DNA from: Streptomyces sp. 840.1
GTDB taxonomy: Bacteria > Actinomycetota > Actinomycetes > Streptomycetales > Streptomycetaceae
Direction of reading: 5' to 3'
DNA: 64,000 nt
Assembly (NCBI RefSeq): GCF_003751445.1
Contig: NZ_RJUU01000001.1
Span: 2,113,001 to 2,177,000, forward strand
The position numbers and the translations under genes are program-made. This document shows, one piece after another, positions 43,097 to 52,032 of the stretch (position 1 is the stretch's first letter; each line of letters opens with the position of its first letter). The notes beneath the pieces are model-generated. The model saw only the letters and a program-made list of their open reading frames with translations, was not told the DNA's origin and searched no databases.

Positions 43097-43978
43097 ATGG
43101 CCATCCACGATCGTCGGACCTTCACCCTGGCCCTGGCCCACGCACTGTCGGCGGCCGAACACGGGCTCCCCGTGATCCCGCTGTCCGCCACCAAGCTCCC
43201 CGCCCTGCGCTCCCCGCACCGCGACGACGACCGGCCGAGCCAGTGCCGAGGCGCCTGCGGCCTGCCCGGACACGGCGTCCACGACGCCACCACCGACCCC
43301 GTCGCCGTCCGCGCCCTCTTCGAAGCCGCCCCCTGGGCCAGCGGCTACGGCATCGCCTGCGGCCGCGCCCCGCACCACCTCATCGGTATCGACCTCGACA
43401 TCGACACCACCGGCCGGAACGACTCCGTGGCGGCCCTGCGACAGCTGGCACTGCACCACCTGTTCACCATCCCGCCGACCGTCACGGTGCTCACCCCCAG
43501 CGGGGGCCGTCACATCTGGCTGTCCGGACCACCCGGAGTGGCCGTACCGAACTCCGCGGGACGCCTCGCCCCCGGCATCGACATCCGCGGCACGGGCGGC
43601 TACCTGGTGGGCCCCGGCTCATCCACCACCCACGGCTCCTACCGGCTCGTCCCGGGCACCGGCAGCCTCCCCCCGGCCCCCTGCCCCGACGCCCTCCTCC
43701 AACTGCTGACGCCCCCGCCCCGTACGCATCGCCGCCTCGACCACTCCGACGACCGGGGCCGGGGGCTGGTCCGGTTCGTCCTCGCGGCAGCCGAGGGCCA
43801 GCGCAACACGCGGCTCTTCTGGGCCGCCTGCCGCGCCTACGAACACGGCTTCGGCGACAGCCTGGCGAACGCCCTCACCGAAGCCGCCGTCCGCACCGGC
43901 CTCCCCGAACACGAGGCCCGCGCGACAATCGCCTCGGCGGCCCGCCTCACCACGACCCGCTGCGAACCCCCGGGCTAA
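43097..43978 (+). CDS. Bifunctional DNA primase/polymerase (prim-pol) domain protein
   Basis: A 293-residue protein whose residues about 10-200 are an archaeo-eukaryotic primase-type prim-pol domain: AAEHGLPVIPLSATKLPAL, SGYGIACGRA, LIGIDLDIDTTG (catalytic acidic motif), VTVLTPSGGRHIWL (His motif) and IDIRGTGGYLVGPGS. The C-terminal 70 residues are helical (RNTRLFWAACRAYEHGFGDS) and may be a primase-C-terminal-like helper. No helicase is fused. I start at MAIHD, since the longer frame reads through the LexA-like box. It may take part in DNA repair or damage tolerance. Confidence 0.85.
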   Translation: MAIHDRRTFTLALAHALSAAEHGLPVIPLSATKLPALRSPHRDDDRPSQCRGACGLPGHGVHDATTDPVAVRALFEAAPWASGYGIACGRAPHHLIGIDLDIDTTGRNDSVAALRQLALHHLFTIPPTVTVLTPSGGRHIWLSGPPGVAVPNSAGRLAPGIDIRGTGGYLVGPGSSTTHGSYRLVPGTGSLPPAPCPDALLQLLTPPPRTHRRLDHSDDRGRGLVRFVLAAAEGQRNTRLFWAACRAYEHGFGDSLANALTEAAVRTGLPEHEARATIASAARLTTTRCEPPG

Positions 43979-44174
43979 AACGGGAAGTTCCCGTCACCCT
44001 CTCGCACTTCTGGACATCTGGACATCTACACATCCGCACTTCCGCACTTCTGCACATCGGTAGGAGGGAGGCGTCTCAGCAGCGCGACGGACTGACCCGT
44101 CCGAGATCGGGGGGGGCTGGCAATATACGGCGACGACGAGGCATTCGAAGCCTCCTGTCGACGGGGGAAATGAC

Positions 44175-45071
44175 ATGACGACGCACACCGTGGAAGCTCA
44201 GCAGAACCAGTCGCCCCGTCCCGGGCAGACACGGAAGCGCCGCGCCGGACGGCAGGCCCTGCTCCTCACGGTGACAGCGCTCGTCGCCGGCGCCACCGGA
44301 GTGGCGGGCACCCTGCTCCAGCAGCGGACCGCCGCTCCGGACACATCAGCCGTCGACGCCCAGGCCGCCGAACTCGCCCAGGACCTGCGCCACGACCTGA
44401 ACGCAGGCTTCTTGTCACCGGGCAACACCTTCGGTGGACAGTTCACCGAGGGCACGCTCGTCTCCCACGCCGAGGCGCACGGCGGAGCACTGCTGAGCGT
44501 CGGCTCGGAGGAGGGGGAATCGGCCGCCCGCACCCACACGGCAACCGTGATGCTGGGACTGCTGCCGCCGTCCGGTACGAAGACGCTGGCCGCGAACGCG
44601 TACCCCGTTCGCTGCTACCGCTACACCTTCGCCCTCGGCGCTCACAGCGTGCATCAGTCCACGACGGACTGCCCCACCTCACGCACCGACGACAAGCCCG
44701 GCAGCCTCGTGGCACAGCTGGGCGCACTCCTCGCGCGGCAGCCCACCGGAACAAACCTGTACCGGCAGACCCCGACCACAGGCCACCCGCATACCCCGGC
44801 AGGCGCCGCCGACTTGCTCAAGGACAAGCGGCTGGCATCGGCCGAGGACACCGTGCGCGTGATCGCGGGCAAGGCAGCCGGCAAAGACGTCTACGTGCTC
44901 GCGCTGCGCATCAACGGCAGCTGCCACTACCTGCGCATGGACTCCTCGCCCTCCGCATCCCGCCTGATACCCCTGTGGCTCGCCCCCGCCTCCGAGCAGG
45001 AGCCCTGCGGCGCGGACCAGGCGGCGACCGCTTCCGCCCTGTACGGAATCGACCCGGCCAAGGCCGGATAA
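44175..45071 (+). CDS. Membrane-anchored extracytoplasmic protein of unknown function
   Basis: A 298-residue protein with a basic cytosolic start (TRKRRAGRQ), one helix at about 28-48 (LLLTVTALVAGATGVAGTLL) and an extracytoplasmic domain. The domain has four Cys (VRCYRYTF, TTDCPTSR, GSCHYLRM, QEPCGADQ) that could form two disulfides. The helix lacks a clear cleavage site, so it is probably an anchor. GGGG precedes the ATG. I know no family for it. It ends just before tRNA-Ser, which runs the other way. Confidence 0.65.
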   Translation: MTTHTVEAQQNQSPRPGQTRKRRAGRQALLLTVTALVAGATGVAGTLLQQRTAAPDTSAVDAQAAELAQDLRHDLNAGFLSPGNTFGGQFTEGTLVSHAEAHGGALLSVGSEEGESAARTHTATVMLGLLPPSGTKTLAANAYPVRCYRYTFALGAHSVHQSTTDCPTSRTDDKPGSLVAQLGALLARQPTGTNLYRQTPTTGHPHTPAGAADLLKDKRLASAEDTVRVIAGKAAGKDVYVLALRINGSCHYLRMDSSPSASRLIPLWLAPASEQEPCGADQAATASALYGIDPAKAG

Positions 45072-45115
45072 CGGCAGGCGCCGGGGAACTCGGCGGCGAG
45101 CGGGCGTGACCAGGA

Positions 45116-45151
45116 ACGGCCCCCGACCATACGTACTGGTCGGGGGCCGTT
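45116..45151 (-). terminator. Hairpin downstream of tRNA-Ser (TGA)
   Basis: AACGGCCCCGACCA (45116-45129) pairs with TGGTCGGGGGCCGTT (45137-45151), with one bulged base, seven bases past the tRNA 3' end. It may also serve the converging gene to the left. Confidence 0.75.
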
Positions 45152-45157
45152 CACCTG

Positions 45158-45244
45158 CGGTGGGTGTGGGATTTGAACCCACGGTGACATCGCTGCCACG
45201 ACGGTTTTCAAGACCGTTCCCTTAGGCCGCTCGGGCAACCCACC
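45158..45244 (-). tRNA. tRNA-Ser (TGA)
   Basis: An 87-base class II tRNA: acceptor GGTGGGT/ACCCACC, anticodon loop CTTGAAA giving TGA, long variable arm, T arm GTGGGTTCAAATCCCAC, and discriminator G. CCA is not encoded. Confidence 0.97.
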
Positions 45245-45297
45245 TCGTGCCGGCGGCGGGCAGCTGCCCGCTTTCGACGCGAGGACAGCCTAGCCGG

Positions 45298-46803
45298 TCA
45301 GCTGTCGCCCTTGCGCTCGCCCAGGGTGACTTCGGCGGTCGACGTCTTGCCGTCGCGCTTGTACGTCAGCGTGACCTTGTCGCCCGGCTTGTGGGTCCAG
45401 ATCTCACCGATCAGGGTCGGGCCGCTGTCGACCACAGTGTCGTTGAACTTCGTGATGACGTCGCCCGGCTTGAGGCCCGCCTCGGCCGCGGGGCCGCCCT
45501 TCGTCACCGCTTCCGTGCCGCTCGCGCCCTGGTCCGAGATGACCGCGCCGCCGGTCTTCTCGTCCATGGTCACCGTGGCGCCGATGACCGGGTAGACCGG
45601 CTTGCCGGTCTTGATCAGTTGCTCGGCGACGTTCTTCGCCTGGTTGATCGGGATCGCGAAGCCGAGGCCGATGGAGCCGGCCTGGCTCTGGCCGGTGCTG
45701 CTGCCGGTCGACTGGATCGCCGAGTTGATCCCGATGACCGCGCCGCCGGCGCTCAGCAGCGGACCGCCGGAGTTGCCCGGGTTGATCGAGGCGTCGGTCT
45801 GCAGGGCGCTCATGTACGAGTTGCTGCCGCCGGAGCCGTCACCGGAGGCGACCGGGCGGTTCTTGGCGCTGATGATGCCCGTGGTGACCGTGTTGGACAG
45901 GCCGAACGGGGCGCCGATCGCGATCGTCGAATCGCCCACCGCCACCTGGTCCGAGTTGCCCAGCGCCAGCGGGGTGAGCCCCTTCGGCGGGTCCTTCAGC
46001 TTCAGCACCGCGACGTCGTAGCCCTCGGCCCGGCCGACCACCTCGGCGCCGTACTTCTTGCCGTTCGAGAATGTCGCCGTGAGCTGGCCGTTGTCCGCTG
46101 CGGAGGCCACCACGTGGTTGTTCGTGAGGATGTGGCCCTCCTTGTCGTACACGAAGCCGGTGCCGGTGCCGCCCTCGCCGTCGCCGCCCTGCGCGTCGAT
46201 GGTGACCACGCTCGGCAGCGCCTTGGCCGCCACACCCGCGACCGTGCCCGGGTCGCGCTTGAGGTCCTGCGGGTTGGCCGACGCCGCGACGGTGGTCGAA
46301 CCGGACGAGCCGGAGCTGTCGTTGCTGTCCGCGGCCCAGTAGCCGAGGGCTCCGCCGACTCCGCCCGCCACGAGCGCTGCCACGACCGCCGCCGCCACCA
46401 GACCGCCCGCCCCTCGCTTACGGGGAGCGTCGGGGGTCTGCAGCTGGCCGGGCGGGCCCCACACCGGGCCGCCGCCGTGGCCTCCTTGGGCTCCATGGGC
46501 ACCGTGGGCGTAGGCGGGAACTGCGGGCGGCGGCGGGGGCCAGCCGGCGTCCGCCGCCGACTGCGGTACGGGGGGAGGCGTGTGCGGCTGCGGCGCCGGG
46601 GGGACCTGGGCCATGGGCGTGGTCGCCGGGTCGTGCGCAGGCGGGACCTGCGGCTGCGCGGCGGTCACGTCCGGCTGCGGCGGTGCCGGAGGCGTGCTTC
46701 CAGGAAAGCCCTGGGGAGCATCGGCCGGCACTGGAGGTGCGGACGGAACGGACGGGGCGGCCTCGGCCGCGTTGCCCTCGTTGTCCTCGTTCTCTGTGCT
46801 CAC
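45298..46803 (-). CDS. HtrA/DegP-like membrane-anchored S1C serine protease with PDZ domain
   Basis: A 501-residue protein. Residues 1-130 are a Pro/Ala-rich cytosolic leader and 137-160 a transmembrane helix (VAALVAGGVGGALGYWAA). The trypsin-like domain holds the catalytic triad: His in ILTNNHVVASAAD, Asp in GYDVAVLKLKD and Ser in INPGNSGGPLLSAGG. The last 100 residues form a PDZ domain (AGLKPGDVITKFNDTVVDSG). It degrades or senses misfolded exported proteins outside the membrane. The GTG start has GAGGAG ten bases upstream. It is divergent from the phosphodiesterase gene. Confidence 0.94.
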   Translation of the reverse strand: MSTENEDNEGNAAEAAPSVPSAPPVPADAPQGFPGSTPPAPPQPDVTAAQPQVPPAHDPATTPMAQVPPAPQPHTPPPVPQSAADAGWPPPPPAVPAYAHGAHGAQGGHGGGPVWGPPGQLQTPDAPRKRGAGGLVAAAVVAALVAGGVGGALGYWAADSNDSSGSSGSTTVAASANPQDLKRDPGTVAGVAAKALPSVVTIDAQGGDGEGGTGTGFVYDKEGHILTNNHVVASAADNGQLTATFSNGKKYGAEVVGRAEGYDVAVLKLKDPPKGLTPLALGNSDQVAVGDSTIAIGAPFGLSNTVTTGIISAKNRPVASGDGSGGSNSYMSALQTDASINPGNSGGPLLSAGGAVIGINSAIQSTGSSTGQSQAGSIGLGFAIPINQAKNVAEQLIKTGKPVYPVIGATVTMDEKTGGAVISDQGASGTEAVTKGGPAAEAGLKPGDVITKFNDTVVDSGPTLIGEIWTHKPGDKVTLTYKRDGKTSTAEVTLGERKGDS

Positions 46804-47000
46804 AGCTCTATACTCCTCGGTTCCACATCATCATTCGGCAAGAGATCCGCTGTGTACGTGTCTGGAGTCAGCTTTTCCCACAGCACGTCAGACCACTGTA
46901 AGCAGGACCTGTGCATCCGCGCACGCGTCTTTACATCGGGCAAAACGGCCTCCCTCCGCAGGGTTCGCGCACCCGGGCCCGCCGGTGACACCATGACGCG

Positions 47001-47837
47001 GTGACCCAAGCACGGCAGCAGCACACCACGCAGCATCCCATCCAGGTCATCGCACACCGAGGCGCGTCCGACGACGCCCCCGAGCACACCCTGGCCGCGT
47101 ACCGGAAGGCGATCGAGGACGGCGCCGACGCCCTGGAGTGCGACGTACGGCTCACCGCCGACGGCCACCTCGTATGCGTGCATGACCGTCGGGTGAACCG
47201 TACGTCCAACGGTCGCGGCGCCGTCTCCGCCCTGGAGCTCTCCGAGCTCGCCGCACTCGACTTCGGCTCGTGGAAGGACCGCGACGAGTCGGAGTCCCCG
47301 GACTGGGACCCGGTGCCGGGCGAGCTCACCTCCGTACTGACCCTGGAACGGCTGCTGGAACTGCTCGTCGAGACGAGAGCGGCCGGGCGGCCGCTGCAGC
47401 TGGCCATCGAGACCAAGCACCCGACCCGCTGGGCCGGGCAGGTCGAGGAGCGGCTGCTGCATCTGCTGAAGCGCTTCGAACTCGACGCACCACCGGCCGA
47501 GGGCCCCTCACCGGTCCGCATCATGAGCTTTTCGGCCCGCTCCCTGCACCGCATCCGGGAGGCCGCACCGAGTCTGCCCACCGTCTATCTGATGCAGTTC
47601 GTCTCGCCGCGGCTGCGTGACGGACGGCTGCCGGCCGGGGCCCTGATCGCAGGTCCCGGCATGCGGATCGTGCGCAGCCACCCCGGCTACATCGACCGCC
47701 TGCACCGCGCGGGCCACCGGGCCCACGTCTGGACGGTGAACGAACCGGAGGACGTCGACCTCTGCATCCGGCTCGGAGTCGAGGCGATCATCACCAACCG
47801 CCCGAAGCAGGTCCTGTCCCAATTGGGCCGCTCTTAG
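47001..47837 (+). CDS. Glycerophosphodiester phosphodiesterase
   Basis: A 278-residue GDPD-family TIM barrel: VIAHRGASDDAPEHTLAAYR (catalytic His and Glu/Asn motif), DALECDVRLTADGHLVCVHD (metal Glu/Asp and second His), LQLAIETKHP, and VWTVNEPEDVDLCIRLGVEA with IITNRP at the end. It hydrolyses glycerophosphodiesters to glycerol-3-phosphate and an alcohol, using a metal ion. No signal peptide is seen, so it is cytosolic. The GTG start has a weak ribosome binding site. Confidence 0.93.
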   Translation: MTQARQQHTTQHPIQVIAHRGASDDAPEHTLAAYRKAIEDGADALECDVRLTADGHLVCVHDRRVNRTSNGRGAVSALELSELAALDFGSWKDRDESESPDWDPVPGELTSVLTLERLLELLVETRAAGRPLQLAIETKHPTRWAGQVEERLLHLLKRFELDAPPAEGPSPVRIMSFSARSLHRIREAAPSLPTVYLMQFVSPRLRDGRLPAGALIAGPGMRIVRSHPGYIDRLHRAGHRAHVWTVNEPEDVDLCIRLGVEAIITNRPKQVLSQLGRS

Positions 47838-47850
47838 TATCAGTAACAGG

Positions 47851-47879
47851 GAGTACACCGGCGCATTCGAGGTGTACTC
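47851..47879. terminator. GAGTACACC/GGTGTACTC inverted repeat
   Basis: Perfect 9-bp arms around an 11-base loop, 13 bp after the phosphodiesterase stop. Its place suggests a terminator; it could also be an operator for the ATPase gene 100 bp further on. Confidence 0.5.
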
Positions 47880-47977
47880 GATCGTTGCGAGTGCGTCACT
47901 GTCAGACCACTGGCCGGTTTCCGGCCCAGCCCAGGGGGGCATCCACACCGTGGCGTGGGGCAAAGGAGGTCTCGGGG

Positions 47978-48601
47978 GTGGCGTTGGTGGTGGCACAAGA
48001 AGTGCCCACGTCGTCGAGCATGGCCGTACCCCATGGCCCTGCGGGCGTGGGTCAGGCACGACACCGGATGCGTGAGCAGTTGCGCACCCACGGAGTGTCG
48101 GATTCGGTCGTCGACGATGCTGTATTGATCCTTTCCGAACTGCTCAGCAACGCCTGCCGTCACGGCAGGCCACTGGGCCGGCACAGCGACGTGGGCGAGG
48201 GCGACGTGCGCGCCGCCTGGCGCGTCGACAGAACAGGCGGGCTGACCGTCGAGGTGACGGACGGAGGCGGTCCGACCCGACCGGTTCCGGCCACTCCATC
48301 GGTAACCGCCCGCGGCGGCCGGGGGCTCAACATCATCAGCGCGCTCGCCAAGAAGTGGGGCGTACGCGACGACTCCTCCGGCGAGGTCACGGTCTGGGTG
48401 CTGGTCGACGAAGGAGCCGACGAGAGTGCCGGCGGCGGCGTCGGTGGAGGACTCGGCGAGGGAGCCGGCGGACGGGTCGGCGACGGACCGCAGCGCCCCG
48501 GCGGACGGGGCAACGGCCGGGTGACGGGCGCATCCGCGCTGCCCGTCGTACCGGGGCTCGACGGGCTGGATCTCGCCGACGCGTTCGACGACGCGGGCTG
48601 A
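47978..48601 (+). CDS. Anti-sigma-type ATP-binding protein (RsbW-like HATPase)
   Basis: A 207-residue protein with a single GHKL ATPase domain at about 30-145: VLILSELLSNACRHGRPLGR (N-box), VEVTDGGGPTRP (G1) and RGGRGLNIISALAKKWGVRD (G2). Stand-alone ATPases of this type in Streptomyces act as Ser/Thr kinases or binders of sigma or anti-sigma antagonists. The last 55 residues are a Gly-rich tail (GGGVGGGLGEGAGGR). A near-ideal AAAGGAGGT seven bases before GTG fixes the start; the longer frame is not needed. Confidence 0.88.
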   Translation: MALVVAQEVPTSSSMAVPHGPAGVGQARHRMREQLRTHGVSDSVVDDAVLILSELLSNACRHGRPLGRHSDVGEGDVRAAWRVDRTGGLTVEVTDGGGPTRPVPATPSVTARGGRGLNIISALAKKWGVRDDSSGEVTVWVLVDEGADESAGGGVGGGLGEGAGGRVGDGPQRPGGRGNGRVTGASALPVVPGLDGLDLADAFDDAG

Positions 48602-48651
48602 CCCGGGGGCAGAGCACTCCGCCCGGCCCCCGGTGAAGCACGCCGCGGTAG

Positions 48652-48720
48652 CGGGAGCGCGACACCGGGAGCGCGACACCGGGAGCGCCATACCGGCAGA
48701 GCCATACGGCAGCGCGATAG
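48652..48720. repeat. 14-bp tandem repeats in an intergenic region
   Basis: Two perfect copies of CGGGAGCGCGACAC are followed by about three decaying copies (CGGGAGCGCCATAC and so on). Nothing else is seen between the ATPase gene and the DUF5926 gene. Confidence 0.8.
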
Positions 48721-48888
48721 CGGGAAGGCCCAGCCGTGCAGGTGCCTTCGGCCGGCCGCCTTCCCCGCGCTCCGTGGCTGTCGGCGGCCGGTGCGGCCGG
48801 GCAGCTGCGCAACGGGCACCGTAAGGACGGCTAGGCTCGCGGCCCAGACCGCACTGTCGCAACCGTCGCAACCGGGAGAAAGCCCACC

Positions 48889-49854
48889 ATGGCCAAGAAG
48901 CGCCCTCAGACCAAGGCCGGGAAGCAGCAACTCAAGGACGGCGAGATCCCGGTGGTCGGGGCTCGCGAGCCCTGCCCGTGCGGTTCGGGCCGCCGTTACA
49001 AGGCCTGCCACGGCCGCGCCGCCGCCCAGGCCGTGACCGAGCTGGTCCAGCGCCCCTTCGAGGGGCTGGCCGGCGAATGCGACTGGGTCGCGCTGCGCGA
49101 GCTGGTCCCCGCAGCCACGGTCGAGCTGACGCTGAAGGGCGGGCTGCCCTCGGGCGTACCGTCCGTCACGCTCGCGACCGTGCTCCCGATGGCCTGGCCC
49201 GCGCTGCGCCGTGACGACGGCTCGGTCCTGCTCGCCCTGCAGAACGACACCTCCTCCGGCGACCTCAGCCGGGACCTCGCCGACACCCTGCAGCGGGCCC
49301 TGGAGACCGAGCCCGGTTCGCCGGTCGCCGCCCGCCGCGTCCCGGCCGACGGCCCCCGGCTGCAGGATGTACTGGACCCGGACGCGCCGTTCGCGCCCGC
49401 CGTGCACTCCGGCTTCGAGTTCTGGGTGCCGGACTCGGAGAACGCCACGGCCGAGGTGTCCGCCTCCCTGGAGCGCGCGAACGAAGCCGCGATCCCGACC
49501 GTCCTGCTCACCGGGGTCGACGCCGCCTACTGGTGCGAGACGCCGGACAAGAACCACCTCCGGTGGGTCATGCCGCACCCCGAGGAGCAGCTCCTCGACG
49601 CGCTCGCCCGGCTGCACGCCGCCGGCGTCTCGTCCCTCGGCGAGGGCACCCGGCTGGTCGGCTCCTTCCGCGCGCACGGCCTGATGGTCCCGGTCTGGGA
49701 TCTGCCGAGCGCGATGGGGGCCGAGGAGTGCGAGAAGCCCGCAGCGGTATTCGCCGAGCGGCTGGCAACGGCGCTCGCTTCGGACGCGCCCCTCACCCCC
49801 GAGGAGCGCCGGGCGCGCGGCGGGCTCACCAACCGCCAGGTGACGCTCAGCTGA
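48889..49854 (+). CDS. DUF5926 family protein with SEC-C zinc motif
   Basis: A 321-residue protein. Residues 25-45 hold the SEC-C motif PCPCGSGRRYKACHGRAA, a zinc knuckle known from the C-terminus of SecA. The remainder is an alpha/beta region (VSGF-like WVPDSENATAEVSASLERA, then YWCETPDKNHLRWVMPHPEE) that I associate with DUF5926, an actinobacterial family of unknown role. The ATG has GGGAG nine bases upstream. No transcriptional partner is evident. Confidence 0.85.
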   Translation: MAKKRPQTKAGKQQLKDGEIPVVGAREPCPCGSGRRYKACHGRAAAQAVTELVQRPFEGLAGECDWVALRELVPAATVELTLKGGLPSGVPSVTLATVLPMAWPALRRDDGSVLLALQNDTSSGDLSRDLADTLQRALETEPGSPVAARRVPADGPRLQDVLDPDAPFAPAVHSGFEFWVPDSENATAEVSASLERANEAAIPTVLLTGVDAAYWCETPDKNHLRWVMPHPEEQLLDALARLHAAGVSSLGEGTRLVGSFRAHGLMVPVWDLPSAMGAEECEKPAAVFAERLATALASDAPLTPEERRARGGLTNRQVTLS

Positions 49855-49879
49855 CAGTGACCACTACCCGGGCCGTACG

Positions 49880-49893
49880 GTGACTCGCGTCAC
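49880..49893. promoter_or_regulatory. Second Crp-like site GTGAC-TCGC-GTCAC
   Basis: It has the same arms and spacing as the dyad at 24443-24456 and fits GTG-N6-GNCAC. It lies 26 bp past the DUF5926 stop. Confidence 0.35.
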
Positions 49894-49978
49894 AACTCGC
49901 CGTACTGACAGGTAAATCGCTGTCCGAATACGTGAGATCGAATTTGCGAACGGCAGATCTCTTGTTACCGTTCTAGAA

Positions 49979-50018
49979 GCCCGGTCGCTGGTGCATCCCC
50001 CGTCGCCAGCGATCGGGC
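49979..50018 (+). terminator. Hairpin 125 bp after the DUF5926 gene
   Basis: A 13-bp stem with one G-T pair and a 14-base loop. It could end the DUF5926 transcript or a short RNA begun in the AT-rich stretch before it. Confidence 0.45.
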
Positions 50019-50722
50019 ATCCTCATTTCCGGGTACGGCGCCCACCGGCGCATCACGCGGCGCGCGCGCCGCGCACAGACCTGATGCAGGTCCCCGGACG
50101 AGCCCCCCGGAAACACCGGCCCCGCGCCGCCCTTTCCCCTGGCCCCGCCACGTCTCACAACGCCCCCAGCAGCCCGGACAGCCGGGGCGGGCAAGCAGGA
50201 CCGCAGGTAGGCAGCGCAGCCGTGGCCTCGGGGCCTGCGCCAACCCGACGCGGGCGGCAGGGCGCAGTCGCGTTCCAGCACGTGCCCGAAGGTCCGGACG
50301 GCGCCGGACAACTACCGGCGCGGTCCCCCTAAAGAGAACCTCGAACATTCCTCGAACGTGTTTCGCGTGAAGTGTCGGACGGAGCATCGGATGACACATG
50401 GGACCAGGCATCGGATGAGGCACCGAGCGAGGCATCGCGCGAGTTCGAATGAGGCATCAGAAAGCCCACCTTCGAACGGCTTTGTAGCGGCGGGCTTTGC
50501 GCACAGCCGTTACGAGCCCGGCCGGCGGCCGATGAGAGCCGAAGGCCCGGCAACGCACCGTTCCGGGCGCCGGGCAATTCCCGGCGGGGCGCCCGCTTCC
50601 CCGGCCCGAGGGAATTTCTGACGGTGCGCCGGGAATTGCACCCCGCCCCCGCACCACCGCCGCCCCACGCCCCCGGCTCACGCCTCGAGCCCCCGCCCCG
50701 TTCCCCGTCCCCCCGTCCCTCG

Positions 50723-51433
50723 TCAGTAGGCGAGCCGGCTTCCGCCGTCCGGTGCACCGTTGCTCGCCTCGACCAGCGCGTCCAGCACCGTCCCCACATC
50801 CGGCAGCCACGGCGAGGCGGCCGCCGCGACGGGCGCTCCGCCCGTCAGGCGCAGCCGGGAGACCCGGGCCGGCGCCCGCACCCAGCGCACCTGCCCCGCG
50901 CCGGTTCCGGACGGCGGAAGGACGAGGTAGCCGCCCTCACCGTGGAACCGCAGCGAGCTGGGCACCCAGTCCTGTGCGTGCAGCAGTTCCCCGAGCCGTT
51001 CGAGGGTGTACGGGGCGACCAGCAGCGACCACCGGGTCGGCGTCGCCACCACGGGGCCCAGCCGCACCCCCATCCGGTCGAGTTCGGCCAGCGCTCCGGC
51101 GCCGACCGCCGCCGGCAGGCTCAGCGCGCACGGCGCCCGCCCGCCGGTGGCCAGTACGACCGGCGCGGTCGGCCGGTTCGTCCACCACCAGCGGACCATT
51201 CGCGGGTCGGTGGTCGCCGCGAGCAGTCCGGGGTCGAAGGGGTGTGCGCCGGGCACGGCGCACTCTGGATCGGGGCAGGCGCAGCCGCGCTCACCGCGGC
51301 CGTCGGCCGCCCGCAGCCCCGCTCCCGGGAGTACGGGCCACTGCCACTCGGTAGCACAGGTCAGGGCCGCGTCGAGCTGGGCGGGCCCGTCCCGGAACCG
51401 GAGCCTGCGTCGCCTTCCGAGGATCTCGCGCAT
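50723..51433 (-). CDS. Prim-pol-like protein lacking the acidic catalytic motif
   Basis: A 236-residue protein with the layout of a bifunctional DNA primase/polymerase N-terminal domain: ALTCATEWQWPVLPGAGLRA, CACPDPECAVPGAHPFDPGL, DPRMVRWWWTNRPTAPVVLA, VVATPTRWSLLVAPYTLERL and FHGEGGYLVLPPSG. Where active members have an I-D-x-D motif this one reads PCALSLPAAV, with no acid, so catalysis is doubtful. AAGGAA lies upstream of the ATG. It probably has a binding or regulatory role, if any. Confidence 0.75.
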   Translation of the reverse strand: MREILGRRRRLRFRDGPAQLDAALTCATEWQWPVLPGAGLRAADGRGERGCACPDPECAVPGAHPFDPGLLAATTDPRMVRWWWTNRPTAPVVLATGGRAPCALSLPAAVGAGALAELDRMGVRLGPVVATPTRWSLLVAPYTLERLGELLHAQDWVPSSLRFHGEGGYLVLPPSGTGAGQVRWVRAPARVSRLRLTGGAPVAAAASPWLPDVGTVLDALVEASNGAPDGGSRLAY

Positions 51434-52032
51434 GAGCGCTCGTTCCTTTCCGTTGAACGCCGAGGGTCCACATCACACCACGCGTGCGTCACATCGCGTG
51501 TGCGGAATTTCACTGTGTGTACGTGCTCGTCGAGCCTGCGGTACGGGTTGGTCGTCGCTACCGAGCGTGAGCCGTGCTGAGCCGAATCGAGCCGGTTCCA
51601 GTCGAAAATCGTGGCCAGGCGCAGAGCGCGTATCGCGCCTGCCGTCCGTGCGTACAACCTCGCCACTCGGGGGTGGGGCGTGGCCGTCACAGAAGAGGAC
51701 GTCCGGGCCCGCTGCCAGGTTCCGGGGGCGGTGGGAACCACCCCTGGCCATCTATCGATTACGTACCCAGCATGCCCGCAATGACGCTCCCCCCGGGACT
51801 TCACCCCGAGAGCACCCCCTGCCGAGCAGCCCCAGTCGACCGCAAATGGCTACAGCTGGGTGCATTTTTTGGCCAAGTTCACTATCACTTGGACACCACA
51901 AATCCCGTGGGGACAATGCTGGACATCACGTTACTTGTGCGTGTACATGTGGATGCACTGATAGCGGCGCAGAATGACATGGGGGTTTGCGATGCTATTC
52001 GACGAAACACACCAGTCGGAAAGCCGGCAACC
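51434..52032. other. Long, partly AT-rich leader before the PP2C phosphatase gene
   Basis: About 600 bp without a separate gene. At 51873-51892 CCAAGT and ACTTGG form a dyad in an AT-richer stretch. The phosphatase frame is open throughout, and in-frame ATGs at 51916 and 51979 could give a longer N-terminus (GVCDAIRRNTPVGKPA). Confidence 0.45.

Larger units (their letters stand above)
49855..50722. other. Long intergenic region without a supported gene
   Basis: About 870 bp. It contains a Crp-like dyad GTGAC-TCGC-GTCAC (49880-49893) and a 13-bp hairpin with one G-T pair (GCCCGGTCGCTGG, 49979-49991, with CCAGCGATCGGGC, 50006-50018). An AT-richer stretch with loosely repeated GAGGCATCG units lies at about 50380-50460. 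All open frames through it have the composition of antisense or noise. A short untranslated RNA ending at the hairpin is possible but unproven. Confidence 0.55.

Noticed and set aside
43994..44188. Small Cys-rich frame on the minus strand
   Set aside because: No ribosome binding site, and it overlaps the promoter and start of the membrane-anchored protein gene.
50359..50372. Second parS-like sequence GTTTCGCGTGAAGT
   Set aside because: Only 11 of 14 bases match the parS consensus and the dyad is broken.
50341..50372. LexA-like TCGAAC pieces in the intergenic region
   Set aside because: No right half with correct spacing follows them.
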